A stretch of 6,327 nucleotides of DNA from NCBI GenBank assembly GCA_023416315.1, contig JAEZIA010000212.1:1-6327 (forward strand), in the 5' to 3' direction. The position numbers and the translations under genes were made by a program. Source of the DNA: Actinomycetes bacterium (GTDB taxonomy: Bacteria > Actinomycetota > Actinomycetes > Mycobacteriales > Mycobacteriaceae). A model generated the notes under the pieces. That model had not been told where the DNA came from. It worked only from the letters and a program-made list of their open reading frames with translations, and did not search any database. Position 1 is the stretch's first letter, and every line of letters begins with the position of its first letter. Positions 1-5,146 of this stretch are shown here, one piece after another.

Positions 1-2
1 CC

Positions 3-266
3 GATCCGCTCGCGCAGGGCATGATCCTGACCGCGATCGTGATCGCGATGGGCATCGCCGCGTTCATCCTGGCGCTGACCTACCGGTCGTTCCGGTTGAC
101 CACCGAGGAAGAGGTCGGCAACGACCCGGAGGACACCCGGGTGTCGAAGCTGTCGGAATCCGAGGCCGCCGCCATCGACGAGGACGCCCCCAAGCACGTG
201 CCCGCCCGGGACACCGATGAACCCGACGAGCTCGATGCGCTGCCCGGGCATGAGGGGTCGCGATGA
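3..266 (+). CDS. mnhC: Na+/H+ antiporter subunit MnhC/MrpC, C-terminal part (5' end outside window)
   Basis: This is the small NuoK-like membrane subunit of the Mrp/Mnh cation/proton antiporter in the plasma membrane. The reading frame is already open at the left edge (codons from position 3), so only the last 87 residues are seen. They begin DPLAQGMILTAIVIAMGIAA, the conserved DPLxQAxxLTAIVI end of MnhC with its last transmembrane helix. After TYRSF comes a hydrophilic tail of about 55 residues rich in Asp and Glu, presumably cytosolic; such a tail is absent from short MnhC proteins such as those of Bacillus (family knowledge). A methionine at 21 is internal to the conserved helix and is not the start. 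The TGA stop overlaps an ATG (ATGA 263-266) that opens a mini-ORF leading to mnhD. Identification is secure from motif and operon order; the N-terminus cannot be judged. Confidence 0.9.
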   Translation, partial: DPLAQGMILTAIVIAMGIAAFILALTYRSFRLTTEEEVGNDPEDTRVSKLSESEAAAIDEDAPKHVPARDTDEPDELDALPGHEGSR

Positions 267-301
267 CAGCCAAGCGAGAAGCGAAGCGGGATCGCGCATG
301 A
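263..301 (+). other. 12-codon bridging mini-ORF between mnhC and mnhD
   Basis: The ORF encodes MTAKREAKRDRA. Its ATG overlaps the mnhC stop (ATGA 263-266) and its TGA overlaps the mnhD ATG (ATGA 298-301). A good Shine-Dalgarno-like GAGGGG lies at 252-257, 5 nt before the mini-ORF start, whereas mnhD itself has only a weak GGGA at 288-291. The geometry suggests that ribosomes finishing mnhC could reinitiate here and then on mnhD. The peptide is very basic (6 Lys/Arg of 12). It may have no function of its own. A degenerated 5' end of mnhD is the alternative, because the mini-ORF lies in a different frame from mnhD. Translation is inferred, not shown. Confidence 0.4.
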
Positions 302-1899
302 ACACCGCGGGCGTGTTGATGCCGCTGCCGGTGCTGATCCCGCTGCTGGCCGCCGCGCTGGCGTTGATCGCCAGCCGCAAGCCGCGGCTGCAGCGGGTGA
401 TCACGCTGGCCGCCTTGAGCGGTGTGCTGACCGTGTGCGTGGTGCTGCTGTACCTCGCCGACCGCGACGGCACCCAGGTGTTGCATGTCGGCGGCTGGGG
501 CCCGACCGACGCGGGCCTCGGGCCGCTGGGCATCACCCTTGTCGCGGACCGGCTTTCGGCGTTGATGCTGGTGGTGTCGGCGATCGTCCTACTGGCGGTG
601 GTCTTCTACGCCATCGGGCAGGGCATCCGGGACGGCGACGAACGCCAACCGGTGTCGATCTTCCTGCCCACCTACCTGGTGCTGTCCGCCGGTGTGTGCA
701 CGGCGTTCCTCGCCGGTGACCTGTTCAACCTGTACGTCGGCTTTGAGGTGCTGCTGTCGGCGAGCTTCGTGCTGCTGACCATCGGCGCCAGCAAGGAGCG
801 GGTGCGCGCCGGCATCTCCTACGTGATGGTGTCGATGGTGTCGTCGCTGATCTTCCTGATCGGTCTGGCACTGATCTACGCGACCACCGGAACCCTGAAC
901 ATGGCCGAACTCTCGCTGCGGCTGCAGGACGTGACCAGCGGAACCCGCAGCGCGATCTTCGCGGTGCTGCTGGTGGCGTTCGGCATCAAAGCCGCGGTGT
1001 TCCCGCTGTCGGCGTGGTTGCCGGACTCCTACCCGACCGCACCGGCACCGGTCACCGCCGTGTTCGCCGGCCTGCTCACCAAGGTCGGTGTGTACGCGAT
1101 CATCCGGGCCCACTCGCTGCTGTTCCCCGCCGGCCGCCTGGACAACGTGCTGTTGATCGCGGCGCTGTTGACCATGCTCGTCGGCATTCTGGGTGCGATC
1201 GCTCAGAGCGACATCAAACGGTTGCTGTCGTTCACTCTGGTCAGCCACATCGGCTACATGGTGTTCGGCATCGCGCTGTCCAGCAAGATCGGCATGTCGG
1301 GGGCGATCTACTACGTCGCGCACCACATCGTCGTGCAGACCACGTTGTTCCTCGTCGTCGGACTGATCGAGCGGCAGGCAGGCGCGTCGACGCTGCGCCG
1401 CCTTGGCGGGTTGGCCGCCGCCAGCCCCCTGTTGGCCTTCGTGTTCATGGTGCCCGCATTGAATCTCGGTGGCATTCCCCCGTTCTCAGGCTTCATCGGG
1501 AAAGTCGTGCTTCTCGAGGCCGGTACCTCCGACGGCTCGGTAATGGCCTGGCTGCTGGTGGCCGGGTCGGTGTTGACCAGCCTGCTGACGCTCTACGTGG
1601 TGGCCCGGGTCTGGACAAAGGCGTTCTGGCGGTCCCGGGTGGATGCGCCCGAGGGCGAGTTCGCCGACTCCGCACCGTCGGTGCTGCTCGACGACTACTC
1701 GGCCGACATCGCGTTCGACGACCGCGATGACGTCGGCCGGATGCCGGTCGGAATGCTCCTTCCGACAATGGCTTTGATCGCCGTCGGAGTGGCGTTGACG
1801 GTCGCCGCGGGACCGATCTTCGGCTACACCGACCGAGCCGCCGACGAGGTGCTCGACCGGGGCCAGTACATCACCGCGGTGCTGGGGACGTCGAAATGA
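298..1899 (+). CDS. mnhD: Na+/H+ antiporter subunit MnhD/MrpD
   Basis: This 533-residue polytopic membrane protein belongs to the NuoL/M/N proton-translocating family and is one of the two large antiporter-like subunits of the Mrp complex. The family signature is clear: GDLFNLYVGFEVLL with the channel glutamate at E150, AFGIKAAVFPLSAWLPDSYP with the central lysine K231, K262 in GLLTKVGVY, QSDIKRLLSFTLVSHIGY (304-320), the AHH pair near 341-343, and GGIPPFSGFIGK (391-402). An acidic hydrophilic stretch at about 447-482 lies before the last helix. The start at 298 was preferred over the in-frame ATG at 217, because 217 would put 27 polar residues, overlapping mnhC, ahead of the first helix (MPLPVLIPLLAAALALI). 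The stop overlaps the ATG of a second mini-ORF (ATGA 1896-1899). In the family this subunit is thought to carry ions or protons; its exact substrate is inferred. Confidence 0.96.
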   Translation: MNTAGVLMPLPVLIPLLAAALALIASRKPRLQRVITLAALSGVLTVCVVLLYLADRDGTQVLHVGGWGPTDAGLGPLGITLVADRLSALMLVVSAIVLLAVVFYAIGQGIRDGDERQPVSIFLPTYLVLSAGVCTAFLAGDLFNLYVGFEVLLSASFVLLTIGASKERVRAGISYVMVSMVSSLIFLIGLALIYATTGTLNMAELSLRLQDVTSGTRSAIFAVLLVAFGIKAAVFPLSAWLPDSYPTAPAPVTAVFAGLLTKVGVYAIIRAHSLLFPAGRLDNVLLIAALLTMLVGILGAIAQSDIKRLLSFTLVSHIGYMVFGIALSSKIGMSGAIYYVAHHIVVQTTLFLVVGLIERQAGASTLRRLGGLAAASPLLAFVFMVPALNLGGIPPFSGFIGKVVLLEAGTSDGSVMAWLLVAGSVLTSLLTLYVVARVWTKAFWRSRVDAPEGEFADSAPSVLLDDYSADIAFDDRDDVGRMPVGMLLPTMALIAVGVALTVAAGPIFGYTDRAADEVLDRGQYITAVLGTSK

Positions 1900-1910
1900 G
1901 TCCGCGATGA
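1896..1910 (+). other. 4-codon bridging mini-ORF between mnhD and mnhE
   Basis: The ORF encodes MSPR and then stops. Its ATG overlaps the mnhD stop (ATGA 1896-1899) and its TGA overlaps the mnhE ATG (ATGA 1907-1910). A GGGGA at 1884-1888 is spaced 7 nt from the mini-ORF start but 18 nt from mnhE, so the ribosome site fits the mini-ORF better than the gene. This repeats the arrangement at the mnhC-mnhD junction. It most likely acts as a stop-start bridge for translational coupling. Chance cannot be excluded for so short an ORF. Confidence 0.35.
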
Positions 1911-2449
1911 GAACATTGTCGCTTCGGATCTGGACGCTGGTGTGGCTGACGTTGGTCTGGCTGCTGCTGTGGGGCACGGTGTCGGTGGCCAACGTGGTTT
2001 CCGGGTTGGCGGTCGCGCTGCTGATCACTCTGCTGCTGCCGCTGCCGTCGGTGCCGGTGCAGGGCCGGCTGCATCCGCTATCACTGGTATGGCTGATGCT
2101 GAATGTGGCGTGGTGGCTGGTGCAGTCCTCGGCGCAGGTGGCGTGGCTGGCGATCCGGCCGGGTAAGCCGCCGCGGTCGGCGGTGCTGCGCGGGCGGCTG
2201 GCGCTGAAATCGGACCTGGTGCTGGCGCTGGCGGTCAACATCGTCAACCTCACCCCTGGCACGATCGTGTTGGAGATCGACCAAGCCCGCCGACTGGTCT
2301 ACGTCCACGTGCTCGACGTCAGCTCGCAGCGTTCGGTGGAGCGGTTCTACCGGCAACTGACCCAGCTGGAGCGGATGCTGATCGCCGCATTCGAGCGCGA
2401 ATCCGAATGGCGGCCGGCCGCAAGCGAATCCGAGGAGGTCCCGTCATGA
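1907..2449 (+). CDS. mnhE: Na+/H+ antiporter subunit MnhE/MrpE
   Basis: This 180-residue protein belongs to the MnhE family (PF01899) and is an accessory membrane subunit of the Mrp complex. Hydrophobic segments lie at about 8-45 (two closely packed helices) and 58-84. They are followed by a soluble domain with the family motifs AVNIVNLTPGT (109-119) and VYVHVLDV (131-138). The C-terminus is a charged tail ending ESEEVPS. The start at 1907 gives a basic first few residues (MRTLSLR) directly before the first helix, as is usual for the family. Its ATG overlaps the stop of the MSPR mini-ORF, and its TGA overlaps the mnhF start (ATGA 2446-2449). In Mrp systems MnhE is needed for assembly or full activity; that role is family knowledge. 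Confidence 0.95.
   Translation: MRTLSLRIWTLVWLTLVWLLLWGTVSVANVVSGLAVALLITLLLPLPSVPVQGRLHPLSLVWLMLNVAWWLVQSSAQVAWLAIRPGKPPRSAVLRGRLALKSDLVLALAVNIVNLTPGTIVLEIDQARRLVYVHVLDVSSQRSVERFYRQLTQLERMLIAAFERESEWRPAASESEEVPS
2432..2438 (+). promoter_or_regulatory. Strong ribosome binding site for mnhF
   Basis: GAGGAGG is followed by 7 nt and then the ATG at 2446. It is the best Shine-Dalgarno match in the antiporter operon. It fixes the mnhF start at 2446 rather than the in-frame ATG at 2407, which lies inside mnhE. It is embedded in the Glu-Glu codons at the end of mnhE. Confidence 0.8.
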
Positions 2450-2721
2450 CGGTGGTCTGGGTGCTCTCCGGCGTGATGCTGGTCGCGGCGGCGGCGCTGA
2501 CGATGATCCGCTTGCTGATGGGCCCGAGTACCCTGGACCGCTTGGTGGCGGTCGACACCCTGGTGGCGGTGACGATGTGCGGCGTCGGCACCTGGGCGGC
2601 GTTCAGCCTGGACACCACGGTCACCTACAGCCTGGCCGCGCTGGCGTTGATCAGCTTCGTCGGTTCGATCAGCGTGGCGCGGTTCCGCGTGCCCGACATC
2701 GGCGGCAAGGACGACCTATGA
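2446..2721 (+). CDS. mnhF: Na+/H+ antiporter subunit MnhF/MrpF
   Basis: This 91-residue membrane protein belongs to the MnhF family (PF04066). Three hydrophobic segments are visible, at about 3-25, 34-54 and 60-78. Between the first two lies the family signature RLLMGPSTLDRLVAVD (22-37), with the GP, DR and final D conserved. The short polar C-terminus ends PDIGGKDDL. Its start overlaps the mnhE stop (ATGA 2446-2449) and its stop overlaps the mnhG start (ATGA 2718-2721). MnhF is a small structural subunit of the hetero-oligomeric antiporter. In several species homologues have been linked to cholate efflux, but nothing here allows that to be inferred. Confidence 0.95.
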   Translation: MTVVWVLSGVMLVAAAALTMIRLLMGPSTLDRLVAVDTLVAVTMCGVGTWAAFSLDTTVTYSLAALALISFVGSISVARFRVPDIGGKDDL

Positions 2722-3059
2722 GCGTGTTGGATCTCCTCGCCGCGGTGCTGGTGCTGGCCGGCTCGGCACTGGCGCTGACGGCGGCCATCGGCGTGCTGCG
2801 CTTCCCGGACACCCTGACCCGCATGCACGCCGCCACCAAGCCCCAGGTGCTGGGCCTGGTGCTGGTTCTGGTCGGAGCGACGATCCGGCTGTCCGGCAAT
2901 GTCGACGTCGGCATGCTGGTGCTGACCGCGATGTTTACCGTGATCACCGCGCCGGTGATCGCCCACCGCGTCGGGCAGCTGGCCTACCGCGAGCAACGGA
3001 TCAGCGACGAGCTGACTGTCGACGAAATGCGTGACGACGCCGAGCGGCCGAACCCGTGA
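2718..3059 (+). CDS. mnhG: Na+/H+ antiporter subunit MnhG/MrpG
   Basis: This 113-residue membrane protein belongs to the MnhG family (PF03334). Three hydrophobic segments lie at about 4-27, 43-58 and 64-83. The hallmark motif GVLRFPDTLTRMHAATKPQV (25-44) follows the first helix. A charged tail after residue 89 ends VDEMRDDAERPNP. AAGGA at 2707-2711, 6 nt before the ATG at 2718, supports that start over upstream in-frame ATGs inside mnhF. It is the last antiporter gene. Its TGA overlaps the GTG start of the methyltransferase (GTGA 3056-3059), so the two are probably translated from one mRNA. Confidence 0.95.
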   Translation: MSVLDLLAAVLVLAGSALALTAAIGVLRFPDTLTRMHAATKPQVLGLVLVLVGATIRLSGNVDVGMLVLTAMFTVITAPVIAHRVGQLAYREQRISDELTVDEMRDDAERPNP

Positions 3060-3958
3060 GCCGATCCGACGACGACACCTGGGACATCACCGAGAGCGTC
3101 GGCGCGACCGCGCTGGCCGTGGCCCGCGCACGGGCGGCGGAGAGCGAGTCCGGCTGCCCGCTCTACACCGATCCGTATGCACACTTCTTCATCGACGCCG
3201 CGCTCGAAGCCGGTTGGCGCTCACCGATTGTCCACGAGAACGACGCCAGGACACAGGCCATCACGTCCTACATCGCGTCGCGGACGAAGTTCTTCGACGA
3301 GTTCTTCACGACCGCGGGCGCCAACGGCATCGACCAGGCGGTGATCCTGGCCGCCGGCCTCGACACCCGCGCCTGGCGCCTGCCGTGGATCAGCAACACC
3401 ACCGTGTACGAGATCGACCAGCCGAAAGTGTTGGAGTTCAAGGAGCGGGTGCTCGCCGAGCGTCACGCGCGCCCGGCCACCGGGTATGCGGCGGTCCCGG
3501 TGGATCTGCGTCACGACTGGTCAACAGCGTTGCGCGAGAAGGGGTTCGACCCGTCGACCCCGACCGCATGGTCGGCCGAGGGGCTGCTGCCGTATCTGCC
3601 CGCCACCGCACAGGACGCGCTCTTCGAGCAGATCGACGGGCTCAGCGCCGCAGGCAGCAGACTCTCGGTCGAGGCGTTCGGCCCGGTGTTCTACTCCCCC
3701 GAACTGCTGGCCCGCCGCCAGGAACGTATGGCCGAGGCGCGCCGCGCCGCCGAGGAAGCCGGTCGCGAGCTCCCCGACGTCACCCGACTGTGGTACCTAG
3801 AGGCCCGCACCGACGTCGAGAAGTGGCTGACCGAGCGCGGCTGGGAGGTCACCGCGATCACGGCCGCCGACCTGATGGAGCATTACCGGCGCCCGGCGCC
3901 CGACGACCTCGAGGATGCCGTGCCCGACACGGTTCTCTTGGACGCCCGCAAGCTCTAG
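3056..3958 (+). CDS. SAM-dependent methyltransferase, mycobacterial TIGR00027/leucine carboxyl methyltransferase type
   Basis: This 300-residue protein is predicted to be a cytosolic class I S-adenosylmethionine methyltransferase of the PF04072/TIGR00027 group, which has many paralogues in mycobacteria. The features, in order, are: an N-terminal SRSDDDTWDITESVGATAL block; the CPLYTDPYAHFF substrate-side segment (34-45); SAM-binding motif I VILAAGLDTRAWRLPW (96-111); an acidic motif II YEID (118-121); VPVDLR (147-152); and AEGLLPYL (174-181). The length matches the family. The GTG start at 3056 overlaps the mnhG stop, and the protein then begins with the conserved DDD-W-D motif, which supports this start. 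No convincing Shine-Dalgarno is seen, so it probably depends on coupling to mnhG. The methyl acceptor is unknown. Many members are annotated as putative O-methyltransferases, and nothing in the sequence ties it functionally to ion transport. Confidence 0.9.
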   Translation: MSRSDDDTWDITESVGATALAVARARAAESESGCPLYTDPYAHFFIDAALEAGWRSPIVHENDARTQAITSYIASRTKFFDEFFTTAGANGIDQAVILAAGLDTRAWRLPWISNTTVYEIDQPKVLEFKERVLAERHARPATGYAAVPVDLRHDWSTALREKGFDPSTPTAWSAEGLLPYLPATAQDALFEQIDGLSAAGSRLSVEAFGPVFYSPELLARRQERMAEARRAAEEAGRELPDVTRLWYLEARTDVEKWLTERGWEVTAITAADLMEHYRRPAPDDLEDAVPDTVLLDARKL

Positions 3959-3962
3959 ACCA

Positions 3963-3980
3963 GATTCCGATGACGGAATC
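3963..3980 (+). terminator. Small hairpin after the methyltransferase gene, possible terminator
   Basis: GATTCCG and CGGAATC form a perfect 7-bp stem around a 4-nt ATGA loop. The stem starts 4 nt after the methyltransferase TAG. No run of T follows, so it is not a classical intrinsic terminator. It could still mark the end of the operon transcript, or control the ORF whose ATG sits in the loop. Confidence 0.35.
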
Positions 3981-4074
3981 GCTGATGCGGATGGCCCACG
4001 ACGAGCGGGCCGACCTCGCGGCATTCCTTTCTACGCTCACGCCGCAGCAGTGCAGGGTGGCCCGGCTCCGCTGA
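3970..4074 (+). pseudogene. Remnant N-terminus of a maleylpyruvate isomerase/DinB-like mycothiol-dependent enzyme
   Basis: This short ORF of 34 codons starts MTESLMRMAHDERADLAAFL and ends STLTPQQCRVARLR before TGA. From family knowledge, the first 27 residues closely match the start of mycobacterial MDMPI_N/DinB-type proteins (PF11716, TIGR03083 group), which typically read like ERADLAxxLxxLTPEQWxxPSLCxGWxVRDVVAH. Here the expected Trp after PQQ is Cys (TGC at 4051), the ORF stops 6 codons later, and beyond the stop the same frame reads VCAGCVD, a faint echo of LCAGWRVRD. No further match is visible before the opposing gene. I therefore read it as a truncated, decayed gene of a family normally more than 180 residues long. 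No ribosome site is visible 5' of it, and its ATG lies in the loop of a hairpin. A real 34-residue protein is the less likely alternative. Confidence 0.55.
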
Positions 4075-4148
4075 GTCTGCGCCGGCTGCGTCGACTCTGC
4101 GCCCAGCGCTACCCGAGCGCCTCGCAAGACGCACTCGCCGCAGACTCA
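4072..4148. repeat. 77-nt imperfect palindrome (long hairpin) between convergent genes
   Basis: The ends are a perfect 10-bp inverted repeat, TGAGTCTGCG (4072-4081) and CGCAGACTCA (4139-4148). The pairing continues inward in the same register: 4083-4085 with 4135-4137 (one G-T pair) and TGCGTC (4087-4092) with GACGCA (4128-4133). Further in, TGCG (4098-4101) pairs with CGCA (4123-4126), and GCGCT (4106-4110) with AGCGC (4116-4120) around an ACCCG loop. About 28 pairs are possible in 77 nt. The palindrome begins on the stop codon of the pseudogene remnant and ends 7 nt from the stop of the minus-strand LON-domain gene. A bidirectional terminator without a T-tract, or a dispersed mobile palindrome, are both possible. 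Confidence 0.6.
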
Positions 4149-4155
4149 AGTTCCG

Positions 4156-4791
4156 CTATTCGTCGGAGATCTGGAATTCGACCATGGCCGAGACGGTTTC
4201 GATCGCGTCGATCAGCACCTCGACCCGCTCGGCCAGCGTGGGTGCGGCCAGCACCGCATACCGGTCGGCCTGCCCCATCGGCACCCGCGACGCCAGCGCA
4301 TAGAGGTGGCGCGACGGATCCTCGGCGACCTCGGGGTCGACGGCGAGCGCATCGGGCCGCAGCTGCCCGCCGCGGGTGCTGACGATCCGCTCGAACAACG
4401 CCAGCATCTTGTCGACGACCTCGCCGATGCGCTCGTGCGTCACCGGCGGGCCCGGCTCGTCGGGCCACGCTTCGATGACCGCCCGCGGATACGGATCGTC
4501 GTCCAGCCACTCCCGCACCCGAATGCGTTCACCGACAACAGTTACCAGCTGATAGCGGCCCATCCCGTGGTCGGCGTAGGAGGTGATGCGGGCCAGCGCG
4601 CCGACATCGCTGCGGACGTCACCGCCGCCGACCTCGCGACCCCGGGTGATCAGCACCACCCCGAACGCCGGGTCGGGCATCGCCAGACAATCCCGCACCA
4701 GCTGCGAATACCGCGGCTCGAAGATCCGCAGCGGCAACGGTTCTCCTGGCAGGAGCGCCGACTGCAACGGGAACATCGGCTGAGCGCCCAT
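4156..4791 (-). CDS. Stand-alone LON substrate-binding (N-terminal) domain protein
   Basis: This 211-residue protein resembles the Lon protease N-terminal domain (PF02190, LON_substr_bdg) without any AAA+ ATPase or Ser-Lys protease part. The opening MFPLQSALLPGEPLPLRIFEPRY (6-28) is the diagnostic motif. It is followed by FGVVLITRGREVGGGD (43-58), VGALARIT (63-70), GRYQLVTVVGERIRV (78-92) and a helical C-terminal half with ALASRVPMGQADRYAVLAAP (166-185). In size and sequence it resembles M. tuberculosis Rv0434 as I recall it. The ATG at 4791 was chosen because the domain begins within 6 residues of it; the longer frame from 4881 would read through the preceding gene. The start lies 2 nt after the stop of the small exported protein gene and lacks a clear ribosome site, implying translational coupling. 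The family probably binds polypeptides; the partner is unknown. Confidence 0.9.
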   Translation of the reverse strand: MGAQPMFPLQSALLPGEPLPLRIFEPRYSQLVRDCLAMPDPAFGVVLITRGREVGGGDVRSDVGALARITSYADHGMGRYQLVTVVGERIRVREWLDDDPYPRAVIEAWPDEPGPPVTHERIGEVVDKMLALFERIVSTRGGQLRPDALAVDPEVAEDPSRHLYALASRVPMGQADRYAVLAAPTLAERVEVLIDAIETVSAMVEFQISDE

Positions 4792-4793
4792 GA

Positions 4794-5129
4794 CTAGCGG
4801 ATGCCCTGCCCCATGACCACATCCTTGACGGGCGCGCTGGGGTCGACGAACCCGCACAGCGCACCCGCCACCCCGGCCCACAGTTCCGGGTTCATGGCGA
4901 CCAACTGGTTACCGCTCTTGCCGATCGCCTTGATGACCTCACGGCGGGTGACGACGTCCATGGTCAGGTACTCACGGCAGGTGGTGGTGAGCAGGTCGGC
5001 AGGCACCATGCCTTTGCCCGCCTCGCCGGGGGTGGCCACCGGAGTTCCGGTGATCGCCTTGGCGCAGCCGCCACCGGACAGCACGACGGCCGCAGCGAGC
5101 ACCGCCACTGTCCATCGACGGATTCTCAT
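4794..5129 (-). CDS. Small exported, probably lipid-anchored protein with HdeA-like Cys motif
   Basis: This 111-residue protein has an N-terminal export signal: basic MRIRRW, then hydrophobic TVAVLAAAVVLSGGG, then Cys22. The cysteine suggests a lipoprotein, but the lipobox is imperfect (Gly at -3 instead of Leu). A short Gly/Pro-rich linker (ITGTPVATPGEAG) follows. The mature domain has two further cysteines, C51 in TCREYLTMD and C92 in WAGVAGALC, which could form a disulphide outside the membrane. TCREYLTMD resembles the TCEDFLAVD segment of the periplasmic acid chaperone HdeA, which also has just two disulphide-bonded cysteines; this likeness is by eye only. The gene lies 17 nt after the ligase gene and 2 nt before the LON-domain gene, so it is probably co-transcribed with both. 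A plain mycobacterial hypothetical lipoprotein is the conservative reading. Confidence 0.8.
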   Translation of the reverse strand: MRIRRWTVAVLAAAVVLSGGGCAKAITGTPVATPGEAGKGMVPADLLTTTCREYLTMDVVTRREVIKAIGKSGNQLVAMNPELWAGVAGALCGFVDPSAPVKDVVMGQGIR

Positions 5130-5133
5130 GGGT

Positions 5134-5139
5134 CTCTCC
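5134..5139 (-). promoter_or_regulatory. Ribosome binding site of the small exported protein gene
   Basis: On the minus strand GGAGAG is followed by ACCC and the ATG at 5129. It lies in the 17-nt gap after the ligase stop. It supports the start at 5129, which is also where the basic end of the signal peptide begins. Confidence 0.65.
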
Positions 5140-5146
5140 GATCCAC

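Noticed and set aside
217..297. Longer mnhD start at the ATG at 217
   Set aside because: It would add 27 polar residues overlapping mnhC by 50 nt, with no match to MnhD N-termini; the ATG at 298 directly precedes the first helix.
589..1326. Long antisense open frame opposite mnhD
   Set aside because: It has His/Gln/Arg-rich low-complexity composition typical of the complement of GC-rich membrane protein genes, and no recognisable domain.
3031..4074. 347-codon plus-strand frame across the methyltransferase
   Set aside because: Its first 310 or so codons are an Arg-rich shadow of the methyltransferase. Only its last 34 codons (from 3970) resemble a real protein, and those are reported as the pseudogene remnant.
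4066..4156. Target-site duplication flanking the palindrome (TCCGC on both sides)
   Set aside because: TCCGC ends at 4071 directly beside the left end, but the right copy at 4152-4156 is separated from the end by three bases; a 5-nt GC-rich match is likely chance.
4306..4797. 163-codon plus-strand frame opposite the LON-domain gene
   Set aside because: It is Arg/His/Gln-rich antisense composition with no motif; the minus-strand gene has a clear domain.
4792..4881. Longer start of the LON-domain gene at 4881
   Set aside because: The added residues are an out-of-frame reading of the preceding exported protein gene; the LON motif begins right after the ATG at 4791.
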